DNA from: Mactra quadrangularis
Lineage: Eukaryota; Mollusca; Bivalvia; Venerida; Mactridae
Length of the DNA stretch: 64,000 nucleotides
NCBI GenBank assembly: GCA_025267735.1
Contig: CM046307.1
Location: 992,001 to 1,056,000 of the forward strand
Direction of reading: 5' to 3'
Numbering within the stretch: position 1 is the first letter of the stretch; each line of letters starts with the position of its first letter. The notes beneath the pieces are model-generated. The model worked only from the letters and a program-made list of their open reading frames with translations, did no database searches and was not told where the DNA came from. A program made the position numbers and the translations under genes. Positions 1-12,470 of the stretch are shown piece after piece.

Positions 1-2005
1 CAACATATGATGAACACCTCAGCATTCCCATGGTAACAATGCTGCGCCCAAAGACATCGTACATGCTAAACCCAGTGTAATTTAAATAGACGTACTGCGA
101 CAAAATTTAAATAGATGTACACGATTATATAGCTATATACAATGTAGCATTTGTATAGCGACATTATGAGAGGAATTTTTATTCATGCTAGTATTTTGTT
201 CTTTTATTCAATGCCATTATCTCATCTTTTGCAAATTACCCAATTTTCTGTCTTACATGGACATAGTCATGAGCAATGTTGTTTTTACATACTTATTCTC
301 GATCATATCTAATTAGGTAGCAATATCGCAAGTCGATGAGCCAGAATGTGGTGTGTTTTAGATGGGTAACGTCGCTACTAACATAATAACATGTATTAAT
401 ACATCATATTCACATTTCATTTCTTTTGAAGAAATCCAAGTTCTGTATATATTTCCGAAATGATTAAGTTTTGTAAAAAATATTTCATAGAAATTCAATA
501 AGTTTTGAAGTAAAGACAATATTTCAAAATTAAACAGTTCGTGTTTATTTTTAACACGTAAATACTGCTTTAGATTGATTACACGAATTAAAATTTCACA
601 AGGGCAGGTTAATCTTTTTCATGTGATCAGGTTGACGCGAAGAAGAACAACTCGCTCACGGGAAATATTTTGTTTTACAAGGTGGTTCCGAAATATATTA
701 ATCCCTGCTAAACAAAGGAAGCGGTGTGTAAAATTAGCATAATGGGAAATACGGTTTATAGTATTAAGGGCTCTGATCTATAACCAATTCCGGATTGACC
801 ATCTTTGTTTAACATGATATTTCTGAGTTGAAATGCCGTTTACCCCAAAACAAACAACAACTAAATAACATGTATATTTAGAAAATACATTTTGCCATTT
901 AACATAATGAATTGTCCTTGCATGAAAGCATTTACAACAATAAGATCTTGTGAGATACCATTGTATTCAAACAGCGTGCCCTTCCTTTTAGTAATAACAT
1001 ACGAATAGTAGTATATTATATTTCCTATAAAACTGATAATAGAATATTCGCTGTCTTCTTTAACAGTTTTCTATTTGCGTGTTATGCGTAGAATTGGAAA
1101 TTTGAAATCACCATCGTCTTCGTCAAAATCATGAAAGCTATTAGCCGTTTTGACACGCATGTGTCACATATCTTTAATTGAAAATTCTATGACATTGCGA
1201 GTAACGGGATTATTAGAATATGCCATTTATATGCTTTATATAGGTACGATATAGTATTCTTGTAATGTGTGTAAATGCTTATTAACGTGTATTTGAAGAT
1301 ATGGTCTCTACCAACTGGACAATGCACGAACAATTCGTTAAACATTTACTACAAAGCAGATATCACTTCGTCTTGTAAGTTTTTTCATTGCATTATTTAT
1401 GGTAATACTGATTGTGATTTTTTATTTAACAAATAATTGGAATTTACCATTTTATGTGTGACCCTTTTTATTTGAATGACAATACAATTGCCTAAAAACA
1501 TGACCATGTACTCTTTTGTTAACACATTGTTTTTGGGACCAATTATAACTGTAAACCTTTGTTGAATTTACCAATATGTTAAACCATGGAAAGGTCCATT
1601 ATCTGTACTCATTAATATTACAAGAATTTTAACATAAACTTTGTGAATAAATTCTTTTTATAATCATAATATTGGTTCATTATTATTTCTCTTAACCATA
1701 TAATTAAGCAAACTGATGCAATGTGTGTAACCTTAATGATAAAATTAATGTTCATTAAAATATTTACAAAAAATTTCATTTATAGGAAGTTGACGAAAAT
1801 GTCGCTATGATCAAATGTTTTATGACATTTAACATTTTATCAATGTTATTTGATTTTGTCTCACCATAAGTGTTACCTCCTGATGTTTTAAAACGATCTC
1901 GCAATTTGTAATAAGCCTTTGCAATGCAATGCTTGTATAGGCTATAAGAAATAGCATGACTGTTTGATAGAAGTTGCACTAATGCATCATTCAACTTTCT
2001 GATAC
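1..2005. other. AT-rich non-coding stretch upstream of the GPCR
   Basis: No convincing gene is seen on either strand. Open frames are short and of low complexity, and none resembles a known protein. The stretch may contain unresolved 5' exons of the downstream GPCR; one weak candidate (1301-1374) is listed separately. Confidence 0.6.
1301..1374 (+). CDS. Weak candidate N-terminal exon (possible GPCR start)
   Basis: An ATG at 1301, with G at -3 and at +4, opens a 24-codon frame that begins MVSTNWTMHEQF and reaches a good donor (GTAAGT at 1375). It contains an N-x-T sequon (NWT), as expected for the extracellular N-terminus of a peptide GPCR, and it lies on the GPCR strand. However, it ends in phase 2, while the first clear GPCR exon needs a phase-1 donor. 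At least one further exon carrying the start of TM1 would therefore be needed, and I could not find it. This may be chance. Confidence 0.2.
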
Positions 2006-5000
2006 CATCGTAAAAGGGATAATTAAGGAAGCAAATGGAGCTATTATGTGATATCATCAAACATTTATAAATCAAAAGACACTATAAAGACATTATAATA
2101 CTCGATATAACATATTTCAACTGTAATTATAATGTTTAGAGATGATAGGAAATATTTTAGACTAGACATAGTTCCTGCTAATGTATCAATGACAATTTTG
2201 ATGCCAGAGAGAGGCAGTTTGATCCAAATCGATGTAGACACCGACTTAAAGAGGTTAAAGTGAAAACTTGCCATTAATTTCTATATTTAATGCAAATTAT
2301 TCTTAGAATTTGCATGTTGTCAACATTAAGTATTAATGATATGTGTTTAAAATAGCATATAGTTTTCACTTTGTACTGTTCTATATTTCATTTCCTCGTC
2401 GGCTACCACAGTATTTTCTTCCGTTACACTCCATACGTACCGTGGGCAATTTGACTGGCAAAATCTCGTTTTAATGCATATGCATGAGGCTGTAGAAACC
2501 AATCGTCTTCCAATGAAATCGCGTGTAACAATTAAATACTCTCCAATAACAATGACGTCATACTGGGGTTTTCATACTAGAAATCAACGCACATGTTTAT
2601 TTTCTAATAAATGGTTGCGTAATTTTATTTGCTAGTTTTCCGCAGTGGTTTCTTTGCGGAACTGATGAAACTGCCTCATTTATTATTCATAATTACGATA
2701 TTTTTTTCTAATCAAATGGCCCACGGTTCACAACGCAGCAATGCGGAGTAAGTTAACGTGGGATAATCGACGATGATTTCATTTTTAAGATAGCAAGTTG
2801 ATTGTTTATCGTTTCCATTTCCTTTTTGCAAATGTAACCAGTCTGGCTATCTGAGAGCAGTGTATAGGATAGTGGAGTATCTGTGGGTTGGAACAAATAT
2901 TGTTTATATTAAATGATTTTGAATACATCGATTGAGTTAAATATTGTTTCTTTTTAAACATATAAAAATGCAATACCTTAAAGATCAAACGGTAGAACAT
3001 ATATATGCCTATTTGTGAAATTGTAGCATCAGAAATTTTTATCTCGTCATAATTTAAGATCTGATCAATTTTAGGGAAATATTATAAACAACATATCTAC
3101 ATGTATGTGTAACAGATACTATGCGGAATGTTTCTACAGATTATGATTTGTTTTTGCACCTAAAGGCTTAAATGTATTCTTCAGATTCAAATTAGGGAGA
3201 AGTTTTAAAACTGTATCATCCCATTTTCGAGAAGCCTTTTGCATTAGAAGCTTTACCCGTGCAGCTGAAATCGCAGTAATATCTAAACTAATTCATTTAC
3301 GAACCCGTCGACGAGACAAAAATAATTGGGGTAATGATGTCATGATATGATATTACCAAGCATTTCGAAACCCACATACATTCAGTGTTAATTATTTTAA
3401 ATGGTAGAAAAAACTAACATGGTAAACATAACCTTAAACATTACATTAGTCGACACGTACTTTTTAAGACAAATATTAATACTAATGCGCGTTAATGTTT
3501 TGGTGGCATTTTAAATGTAATAGAGAAGCCAAAAAGGCCCTATAGTGTAATTTGTCCTTGTTTTAAATGTGCAGCAGTCATTAGCTGTAAAATCAGCAAT
3601 TTTACCATTATTCATGAAACATTTATAAAATATGAACAACTATAACAGATTAGAGATTTGTCCTTGTGTTAAATGGCTTTAAAAATTTTTTAAAGTAAGC
3701 AAGTTTCAAAACCTTTTAAAGGAAATTAATATTTTTTTCTAAGATATCTGCAGCAATTTGCAGTAAAATATACATTAATGAAGTATTTATTGAAAATACG
3801 ATAATTAAAGAAGCGACTGGGTATTTATGTGATATCATCACACATTTATAAATCTAAATACATTATGTAGACATTATGATACTAGATAGAACATACCAAA
3901 ACCGTAATTATAATGTTGTTAGTGAGAAGATGGCAAAAAAATAAGACTAGACTTAGTTCCTGTTGATTTATAAGAGAGAAGTCATTATCTTATCTTTTAC
4001 TTAAATCGGTGCCAACACTGATGGAGAAAGATTTCGGTGAATACGAGTCACTGATTCCTCTATTTTAACCAAATTGTCCTTAGAATCTGGGGTATGTTAA
4101 CATGAAGTGTAAAAGGATTAAATACGTTTATCAGAAAAAACAAATTTAAAGGAATAGGAAATTAGAAGAAGGATGCATCAGCCAATTTTCGAGAGGCATT
4201 TTCCATTAGAATCTTAACATGTGCAGCAGTAAAATTATTTACGAAACCAGACGAAAATTAACTAAGGCCATGATTTCATCAAATAATTTTACCACACATT
4301 TAGTAAACCAAACTATATAAAGTGTAATAATATTAGAACATACTTAAGGATTTTAAAAAATCATAGAAACTGACTTTCATCGAAAAATAAATGTCATTTT
4401 GCTGATATCTAATTTGCATAAGCGCCGAAGGCGTATATGCTGAAATAAGATATCAGCAAAATGACATTTATTTTTTATGAAAGTCAGTTTCTATGATTTC
4501 AATCCTTATAATTACAACCTCTCTAGGCGAAATTTTTCGACTAAATTACAATAAATTGCGTTAATATCAAGAACTATATTTTAATGCGTAAGAGCCAAAG
4601 CATTGTAGTGCTGAATAATCTTGTTGGTTAACAGGTATTTCATGCCAGCCGTCGGCCATTTTGGTCTCCGCTTCGATGCAATTTTTCAAGATTTTAATGT
4701 CATTACAGAAGCAATAATGCAAAGAAATGTTAGTAAATGGATTTTAATTTGTATAAAGGCAAAAACACGATTGTGTAGCTTAAAACAAACGTGTAAACAA
4801 GTTGAAAGTTTTACGCTATTCCCGTGCGTTTATCAAGGTCTTGGTCAACTCTTTATAGTAAAGCTGAAAGTGAAACTGGAACGTTCATTCCGGTTAACAT
4901 TTATTTCTTATTTTATTTTCAATATGATATTATCGTATCATTTTTCATGTTTTTGATAATTTACTTCTTTTATTGACATGCAAAGCTGTCGTTTGCATCG

Positions 5001-6105
5001 TTTCATGTGACAGCGCTAAAATAGATTTTGCTTTCATGAAATTAGTACCGATAATGAATGACGTAATTTAATTTCATGAATATTAATGAGATCTTGTAAG
5101 CAACTGCGTTTATACAACAATGAAATCACATTTTTTCAAGTCACGTGTTCGCTTTTGTCCAATCAGATTGTAGTATTTCGTTTATATTGTAATTATTAAA
5201 ACGTAACTATAACCTTGAACGTGAGTCGACTCGTGATTTTAAAAAAAATCTTAAATTCGCGCTAATGTTTCTTTGGCTTTTTCGGCGCAGCTGTCTAAGC
5301 CAGCCTATAGTTTAACAAATACAATTTGCTCTACCATTTCTGTTTGTTCAATGAAATACTCATCTGGTATAGAGAAATGGATAGAAGATATGGTACCATT
5401 GGTTATTTGTAATAAACAGGTACGCAACACGGACAGTAGTTGCTGATTATTTACCCTGTGTATTATAGGTAACTTACCTTGCTAATTGATTATACATTCT
5501 ACGTGTTACGCTCCTGGCGATATAACTAAACAGTGAATATGAATCGTAAATATTCGCAAATATGAGATTCATTGTGAGAATATTACTTTTATTTTTCAAA
5601 TGACTCTTTGGAAAGATATTTCTTGTTTAATGTAAGAAAGTAATTTACTGGAAAATCAACATTTCTACAGTTATTCATAAAACTTTAGAACATATAGTTA
5701 ACTTCTACAAATCAGACATTTGTCCTTGCATTTAATGGCTTTGATAACATTTCTACACTTAGCAAGTTCAAAAAGAGATACAAAAAAGTATCATCTATTT
5801 ATCTGAGAAATCTACTGCGACAATTTGTGGTAAAACCTTCAATTATGCAGTAAAATTGCAGTAAATGTGCATTAATGTTAGTATTTATTGGATGTAAGAT
5901 AATTTAGGAAGTAAATGGAGATCTTACCCGATATTACCACACATTAATAAATCAAAATACACTATGTTGACATTATTAAATACTAGATAGAACATACTAC
6001 AACTGTAATTATAGTGTTGAAAGTGAGACGATAGAACATATTTAAGACTAGACTTAGTTCCTGTTGATGTATCAGTGACATTTAGATAATACCAGAGAGA
6101 AGATA
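2006..6105 (+). repeat. Three copies of a degenerate dispersed repeat
   Basis: Blocks of about 200-230 bp at 2006-2240, 3790-3985 and 5890-6105 share an ordered series of words in one orientation: TTTATGTGATATCATCA, ACATTTATAAATC, GACATTAT, a TAGATAGAACATA-like word, CTGTAATTATAATG, and AGACTAGACTTAGTTCCTG. Weaker matching blocks precede the second and third copies (about 3650-3790 and 5710-5890, sharing TTTGTCCTTG, AATGGCTTT and AGCAAGTT). The spacing is about 1.8-2.1 kb. This looks like an old, repeatedly duplicated sequence or decayed mobile element. I see no coding potential and no clear termini. Confidence 0.6.
4358..4499. mobile_element. Foldback (palindromic) element
   Basis: Two arms of about 52 bp, 4358-4410 and 4448-4499, are inverted copies with about two mismatches; both include CATAGAAACTGACTTTCAT and the word for TGATATCT. 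They flank a 37-bp spacer that itself contains a GC-rich hairpin (GCGCC-GAA-GGCGT) in otherwise AT-rich DNA. No flanking duplication is clear. The high arm identity suggests a recent insertion or an actively extruding palindrome. Confidence 0.75.
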
Positions 6106-6211
6106 TTACTCGTATCTTTCCAAATCTGGAAATTAAAACTTTTGCTAAGACACCATTTGAGACCTTGACATTATAAAATTATAATAGTATATTTGTTGAA
6201 AAAGAATAATT

Positions 6212-6212
<1 letters not shown>

Positions 6213-6247
<35 letters not shown>

Positions 6248-6265
6248 GGCCTAATAATAATAATA
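6213..6265 (+). repeat. (AAT)n microsatellite
   Basis: About 16 AAT units, interrupted once by GGCC. The following sequence (about 6266-6430, beginning AAAGACTTTATTTAATGAGG) may be the end of an old retroelement, but no family is recognised. Confidence 0.85.
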
Positions 6266-6600
6266 AAGACTTTATTTAATGAGGCTACACATTTGGATAA
6301 ATCCAATCTTCCATGTGGACCTCTTATAAAACATCTACAAGTTATTTACAATATTTACATAGTGAAAAACATATAATAAATTAACAAATTGAAAGATAAG
6401 TAAAGTAGAACAAGCCTGAAATAAAAGAGTGAGTATTAACAGTGGACAAAGACCATTTTTCATTTAGTGAGATTTCCATGTGATGTAAGAATGAAGATCA
6501 CAGCTACAAATCTAGCCATCAACACCTTACAGGAAATTGAGCCTTCCACATCGAATGCTAATGTTTCAAACTAATAAACTATGTCTTGGTGTATTTTCAG

Positions 6601-9600
6601 GAAACGCTATGGTATTGTTTGCTATTGCTAGAAGTCCTCGATTACGTAGTATGACCAATTTCTTGCTGGCTAATCTTGCAATTGCTGATTTTTGTGTTGG
6701 AGTGTTTTGTGTGTTACCTAACTTATCAACATTTTTACAACCTAACTGGATATTAGGCAAGGTAAAGACACGTTTATAAATTCATAAGTCATATTATTAA
6801 GATCTTACTTTATATAAATATATGGCGTCCATGTCATAAATTTGTCGAAGGATGGTCAACGATTAGAATGCGATTAGTATGACCCTAGACGTGGTTGAGC
6901 GGCAGCCGCATTGGACTTTAGACTTTATTGTTTGATGGTCCGTATAGCGTACAGAATCCTACAAAAAGTGCCACATTAGTTTCTTTACCAAGATACATAA
7001 TTCTTATTGCTTATTTATGAGGACCACAAAATCAAGCTTTTGTTAATATAAGTTTAGAGAACATGTTTAACAATAGAGATAAACATTTAGAAAATAGTAA
7101 AAAATATACATGTAGATCAAAATTATCTGTAATGTCCCAGCAGGCACACGACGTTGATTCAACGTTGTTACAACGTTGAAAATGAGACAGTACGTTGATC
7201 AACCAATTTTAAACCACAAATAAATATTTTATCATCGGATGTTGATAACCGACGTTGAAACAACGTTGATAATGGTTGTAGTATATTTTAAATTGTTTTT
7301 ATATTTTTTTATAATATTGCGATTATTTAGATGGTATATTATCTTCACTTAAAGTATGCCCAAAATATTTTCTATTGACTATGAAATATAGAAACTGTTA
7401 CTCTCTCACTATTTTGAATATTCTCTAACGAACATTCTAGAAAGTGCTTTTCGCGCGTTTAGAAACTGCGCATGCGTGCGTGACGCATTCAGAAACGCAC
7501 AGTGCTGACCTCGACTTTCTAAAGCGCTGACGAAGATCTAGTCTAGAAATTGAGAAAACATTAGTTTGAAGGTATGTACAACGATATTATACTAACATAC
7601 TATACTTGTCATTGTTCTGTTTATAGATATCATTTGTTTTTTTCTCCCACGACTGGTTTAAGAGTTGAAAATTATGTGTGTGTTCAAGAAAACCTTGTCG
7701 GCGCCATTATTCAAATCAAGTATTCTATTTTCTTTGTCTTACGCCTGCAAATAACATTCTATTAAATGCATTCTGTGTTTAAAAATTATGTCCGAATTCT
7801 GTTTGTTGAAAAATTAACAGAAACTTATCCATTGTATAATGTAAACTTCAAGTAAGTGGGTTTCAGACGTTTCGTCCCGATGTCATTCGACCCAATAGGC
7901 CAATTTGCACGGAGACGATTCGACCCCATGCCGATTTAACCTTGGCGTATTTTGTAGAACAGACTGTTAGTGTGTAATTAAAATGAAGTGATCGCTGTTT
8001 TGTGTCCAAATATTAAGGGCTCAGAGTGAAGAAAATCAAACTGCAGCAGTTCTTTTTGTATTCTTATGATTCATATTTTTGATTTCAGAGTCAGTTTTAC
8101 AGAATCACTATGGAGCCTCGAAGTGCAAAGTCAATGGAACCATAATGAAGTTTTTAAAATATGCCCCAGAAAGGTCTGGAGGTAGGGGCAGAAGAGACCA
8201 AGCTGAATATTTGTTACTTATAGTTTTATACAGTTTTTAGTTAAGTGTTTGCTTATTTGTATGGGTTAATGACCCATTATCATTGACATAGTAATTAAAT
8301 TGTAAAATTATTGGATCTTTTCTCATGTTTTTTATTTGTCCTTGTTATACAGTTTTTCTGTCGGCAGATATCTAGATCAAATATATATCTAGATCAAACT
8401 CTGAAAAAGGGCTAAATACAGCTTATATTCAACCTCCTTCAACTATAGTTCAACTAAAACCAACCTTAGATCAACATGGAATCGACTATAAATCACCCTA
8501 ATAACAACCAATTATCAACCAGATTTCAACCATCAACCAACCTAATGAGCGTTGAAGTAACGTTGAATTAACCTTGTATCAACGTTGAACACAACGTTGA
8601 ATCAACGTTGATATTTCAACGTTGGCACAACTTTCAAATCCTAAAATAAATCCAACATAAAAACAACGTTGTGGTGCAACGTTGAAACAACGTTGTTTCA
8701 ACGTCGGTTTGCCTGCTGGGGTGATATTTCAATAATTATCATTTTATAAGTCTTATTCTAGCTAACATTAATAAATGGTGATAGGTCAAAAAGAAATAAC
8801 TGCATATTTACTGTTTCAATTTGATTTTACAAACAATAACACTAAATTATTGGGACAAGGTCATAGACCCGCTAAAGATAACGTGACTTTGCCTATGATA
8901 TGCATGAAAAAGTGGTAATAAATCCCGGACTATTTACAAATTTGCATATTTCTAGATGAACAGTGTTTATCAAAACTAACTATACATTTTTCTTATATGT
9001 TTTCAGGCAATGTGTAAGATCTATTACTATATATGGAATGTCAGTTATATTGGAAGTATAACAGTGCTGACAGTGATTGCAGTAGAACGATATATAGCTA
9101 TACTACATCCATTCAAAGCTCGTCATATTATGACAACGAAGAGATTGGTAGTTGTCCAAATCATTATATGGTTAATAGCTTTCTTGTATAATATTCCATA
9201 TTTATTATATTATGATACAATAACATTCCAAAATTATGACCAGGAGTTCTGTTACTCAGCTTTTGATCATTTTGAAAGCTTAAAATGGATGAGTCTAGCT
9301 AACCTAATAGTTTGGTATATTATCCCTTTAATACTAATTGGTTGCATGTACTATCGTGTAGCGAGAGCATTATGGAGGACGACCATCATTTCCGCCATGA
9401 GAATGCGAAGTTACCCGGATGTAGATGATACGTCATTCAACTCAACAACACGTGCTTCGAGTTTCATGCGGGACCATTCTTTACGGAGGTCTGAATTCAT
9501 GAATAGGAGTGCCAACGTAAGTAACACCCCAAGTGATGAACCACCTTCGTCACAAAGAGGCTCAAGTGATGATTACAATAACATTGACCAAGCGGCTTAT

Positions 9601-10113
9601 TCATTTAAAGGGAATAATAACACGACTGTAATGTGTGGCTTACGTCGCACAGAGGATCATCAAGAAATCAAAATTTTCATCCCATTGGCTTCTATTGAAA
9701 CAAACGCTGTGGAAACAGACATGACTATTCGACTTTGTGGACAGAGGGACCATGGATCAAACTTCTCAAGAAACTGCGTGAGTAGACAAAGCAGTCGATA
9801 TAGACAGGACTATTTATCAAATACTAAACGTGTTGCACAAGCAAGGAAAAAAGTAGTTCGACTGTTGATTTCTGTCGTTGTAACATTTGGTGTATGTGTT
9901 CTTCCGCACATGATGCGAGTGGTCAATCACTATTGGAGATTGTTTAACCTTCCACACTCATATGATACAATATTGTCACCTATATCATTTATTGTATTAT
10001 ACCTCAACTCTGTGCTCAATCCATTCTTATACGCCATGTTTTCAACTAATTTTAGACGTAGTTTTAAAGAAGCTTTACCATGCTTTAGGCGAAAGAAATC
10101 TTCCTCAAAATGA
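6601..10113 (+). CDS. Rhodopsin-family neuropeptide GPCR, trissin receptor-like (5' exon missing)
   Basis: Two exons are resolved. Exon a (6601-6761) lies between TTTTCAG and GTAAAG; exon b (9007-10113) follows TTTCAG and ends in TGA. They join in frame as ...ILGK|AMCK. Exon a starts inside TM1 with GN and includes TM2 (NFLLANLAIADF). Exon b carries TM3 with its disulfide Cys (AMCK), an ERY variant of the DRY motif, TM4, the ECL2 Cys (EFCYS), TM5 (WYIIPLILIGCMYY), a long ICL3 of about 150 residues, TM6 and TM7 with NPFLY, and a short basic tail. TM6 has CVLP in place of the usual CWxP. The words LxVGVFCVLPNLS, FGVCxLP and LNSVLNPFLYAMFSTNFR recall arthropod trissin receptors; that subfamily call is from memory of the family. 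By family it would be a plasma-membrane peptide receptor. The initiator exon and the N-terminal half of TM1 lie upstream and were not found. The 2.2-kb intron holds a transposon. Confidence 0.9.
7136..8720. mobile_element. 1.6-kb TIR element with CAACGTTG arrays, in GPCR intron
   Basis: The ends are inverted copies. The left end CCCAGCAGGCA at 7136 is followed by GACGTTGATTCAACGTTG; the right end, read on the other strand, is CCCAGCAGGCAAACC followed by GACGTTGAAACAACGTTG. The self-complementary octamer CAACGTTG, or near copies, is repeated many times inside both ends. No long ORF is present, so the element appears non-autonomous. No unambiguous target-site duplication is seen; GT occurs on both sides. 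Confidence 0.75.
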
Positions 10114-10460
10114 TTCTATAAAATCTTTACTTAAACGACGCTGACTGTCTAAGGCTCAAGCATATACAGTTTTGAAATCTCAAATGGCATCAAACATAAT
10201 GAAAAGGGAAATACAGTAGGGCAGTACAGTGTCCTTCCACTGGACAATACTGTTTCACTTGGCTCAAACACACAGCGAATTGAAAGGGAACGTAAAATGT
10301 TATACCTTTGTATTGTGTGAAGTCTATCCATGAACCCGTCTATTGTAATTCCATATTAATTTGAAGTAATTTCGACCAAAAGGGACTGTAGGGGTAAGCA
10401 CGGGACATGGTGGACATACCATGGGGCCAAACGTTACAAAAATAAATAAATAATACATAT
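10114..10460 (+). other. Probable GPCR 3' UTR with poly(A) signals
   Basis: After the TGA at 10111 no further coding is seen. Tandem AATAAA hexamers at about 10441-10450, roughly 330 bases downstream, are a plausible polyadenylation signal. Confidence 0.45.
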
Positions 10461-10821
10461 AGTATAATATCCCCTCGAATAAGTTCGAACAAGTGGCTTT
10501 GTATTATTTATTAAACAATCGTCACGTACATCCACTGTCATTTTAAAGATAAAATTGTGAGATTCCCATTCAAAGTCAAAGCTTATTTACCACCACCTCT
10601 GTTATGTTTGTTTTTTTTCAAATATTCAAACCCATATTTTGTTTGTTAGAATAATTGTGAAAACTAAGACACTTATTGTAAATATCAAACACTTCGACAA
10701 AAACTTAAAATGTCCTTCGTAGATTAATGCAACTTTCTTGCAAATTCGAAACAAATGAAATACTTGCATCTAAATTAAGATGTTAGTTTCACCTTGATTT
10801 ATTGAATTTTGCCTACATGTA

Positions 10822-11320
10822 CTCAAAAGTTCTAAACCGCCACTAGATAAAACTCGAATAATTTGACCACCGTTGTTCTAAAATATGATGATATTTTGCA
10901 TGAAAGTCAATACCGTTCTCTTTTAATACCAATACCGAATCCGGTTTTAGCAATGAGCGGTGAATCGGAACAAAAGTTGGTATCGATAAAATGAGCACGA
11001 AATTCCAGCGCAATAAGCTGCACGTGTTTTTGTCTTCGTTTCATCTGTAATTTATTTTAATGGACATAAGAAAAACACAAAACATAGCAAGAATGGCACT
11101 AGAAGAACGCACTCTTGCAGTTGGAATTATCGAAGTTGGTGCCTCTGTAAGCAGGTATGTCAATTATCAATTGTCGCATTTGAATTGTGATTTTCCAATT
11201 TTGGGCCTGTTTCGTTTTCGTTAATTTTTGTACGTTACAAATTTATGAATAAAATGTTGGAATAAACGTGAGAATTTTATTGACTTGTATTATATGAAGT
11301 GGCGGTTTAGAACTTTTGAG
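10822..11320 (+). mobile_element. Tc1/mariner-type element, internally deleted
   Basis: Perfect terminal inverted repeats, CTCAAAAGTTCTAAACCGCC plus ACT, lie at 10822 and, inverted, end at 11320. A TA dinucleotide sits on each side (10820-10821 and 11321-11322), as expected for Tc1/mariner insertion. The element is only 499 bp but keeps a transposase N-terminal piece (about 11060-11152). It is therefore a deletion derivative of an autonomous copy and not an unrelated MITE. Confidence 0.85.
11060..11152 (+). pseudogene. N-terminal fragment of Tc1-like transposase
   Basis: ATG at 11060 opens a frame reading MDIRKTQNIARMALEERTLA and then VGIIEVGASVSR. This matches the start of the Tc1 helix-turn-helix region (the LEERxLAVGIIExGAS-type helix). 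It ends at a possible donor (AGCAG|GTATGT), so it could be an exon or the site of the internal deletion. The DDE catalytic domain is absent. Confidence 0.65.
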
Positions 11321-11562
11321 TAGTGCATTCCCACCCGTGTGTACACATCAAACCTTGTTGATCTCAACGATGTTTAAGTCGTGTAGGTAGTTGTTACCAA
11401 TCATAGGAACATTCAGTACATAAAGTTTCGTCAAATTTGACAAAAATTAACCATTTCAGTGCTGTTATAGGGCAATCATTCAATGTTTTATAACAAAATT
11501 TTAACTTTTTGTCAATAAAATTATTGTATATGTATCATTCACTTCGTTATTATTAACGCTGG

Positions 11563-11980
11563 CCATGGGCGCGTCAACAAACACGGCGAGCGCTTTGTAT
11601 CGCTACATAGCGATTTCCTATAAAACGGACTGCTACGAAAGAGCAAATTGAATCGCTAGCTAGCGATACGCAGCAAGATTTATTGCCAGCCCTATCATTC
11701 GGAACACTTCTGCTTATTTCAAAATGGCTGCCCCTGTGGGGACGTGTTTCTGTTTCAGGAATACTGATATATATTATTTTAAGCATATATTTCGTCTAAG
11801 TGGTAAAATAGAATAATCATGGTGACAATCGATTTAAATATTTTTCATTTGTTACAATTCTGAACTTTTTGTTAGAGAAAGGCGCCATCTTGGATTTGCT
11901 AGCTTGAAGCAACCCGTTATGCTAAAAAATCGCATTCTAAAAGCGCTAGCTTGCGATCGCCTTGTGGAACGTGTCCCATG
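11563..11980. mobile_element. Possible MITE with imperfect long inverted ends
   Basis: The left end (CATGGGCGCGTC...CACGGCGAGCGCTTTG) resembles the inverted right end (CATGGGACACGTTCCACAAGGCGA...). Both subterminal regions are rich in GCGATCGC/TAGCGAT/GCTAGC palindromes, unusually GC-rich for this locus. The inverted match is imperfect and no target duplication is obvious, so the limits are approximate. Confidence 0.45.
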
Positions 11981-12149
11981 TGTAGCCTATGAACATAAGC
12001 CTACCTAGTTGGTTCATTTTGACCTGAGACAACGAACATATTTTCAGACATTTGATCAGCCTTCAGTGGTATCTTAAGAATAAAATGTAAAACTCGTCTC
12101 AGTTCAATTTGTTCTAGCTATATTAAATTGACTGGTTTCAACTTGATTT

Positions 12150-12470
12150 GTGGTCGATATTTCGTTTGTGTTAACACCATTTCCCAACACTTATCCTTAA
12201 AATTGTGTTAGTACTCGCTTACCCTCCCTCAAGTATCCTGCAACTTCCCTCTGCACGACGAAATATGACTTTAATGTAAAATATTCATGGAAGAGTATGA
12301 CCAATCTTAACTCGATCGGGTTCAATAAATCAAAAGAAATGCATGCTAATGAATGCTGATTTGCAATTGGGTATGATTTATTCCGACTAGGGATTTAACC
12401 AAGATTATTGAATTGGTAATCGAGCGTTCTAACTCAGATGATTGGACCATCTGTATGGCTGGTCGGGTTA
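12150..12470 (-). repeat. Degenerate SINE-like sequence
   Basis: Read on the minus strand, the order of parts resembles the tRNA-derived SINEs elsewhere in the window. The plus-strand traces are a body with TAGTACTCGCTTACCCT and TTCATGGAAGAGTATGACC, then a head-like block with GGGATTTAACC. It is strongly diverged, and both A and B boxes are damaged. Confidence 0.35.

Noticed and set aside
4621..4956. A 111-codon plus-strand open frame
   Set aside because: No family resemblance, no splice or promoter context, and AT-rich composition; probably chance.
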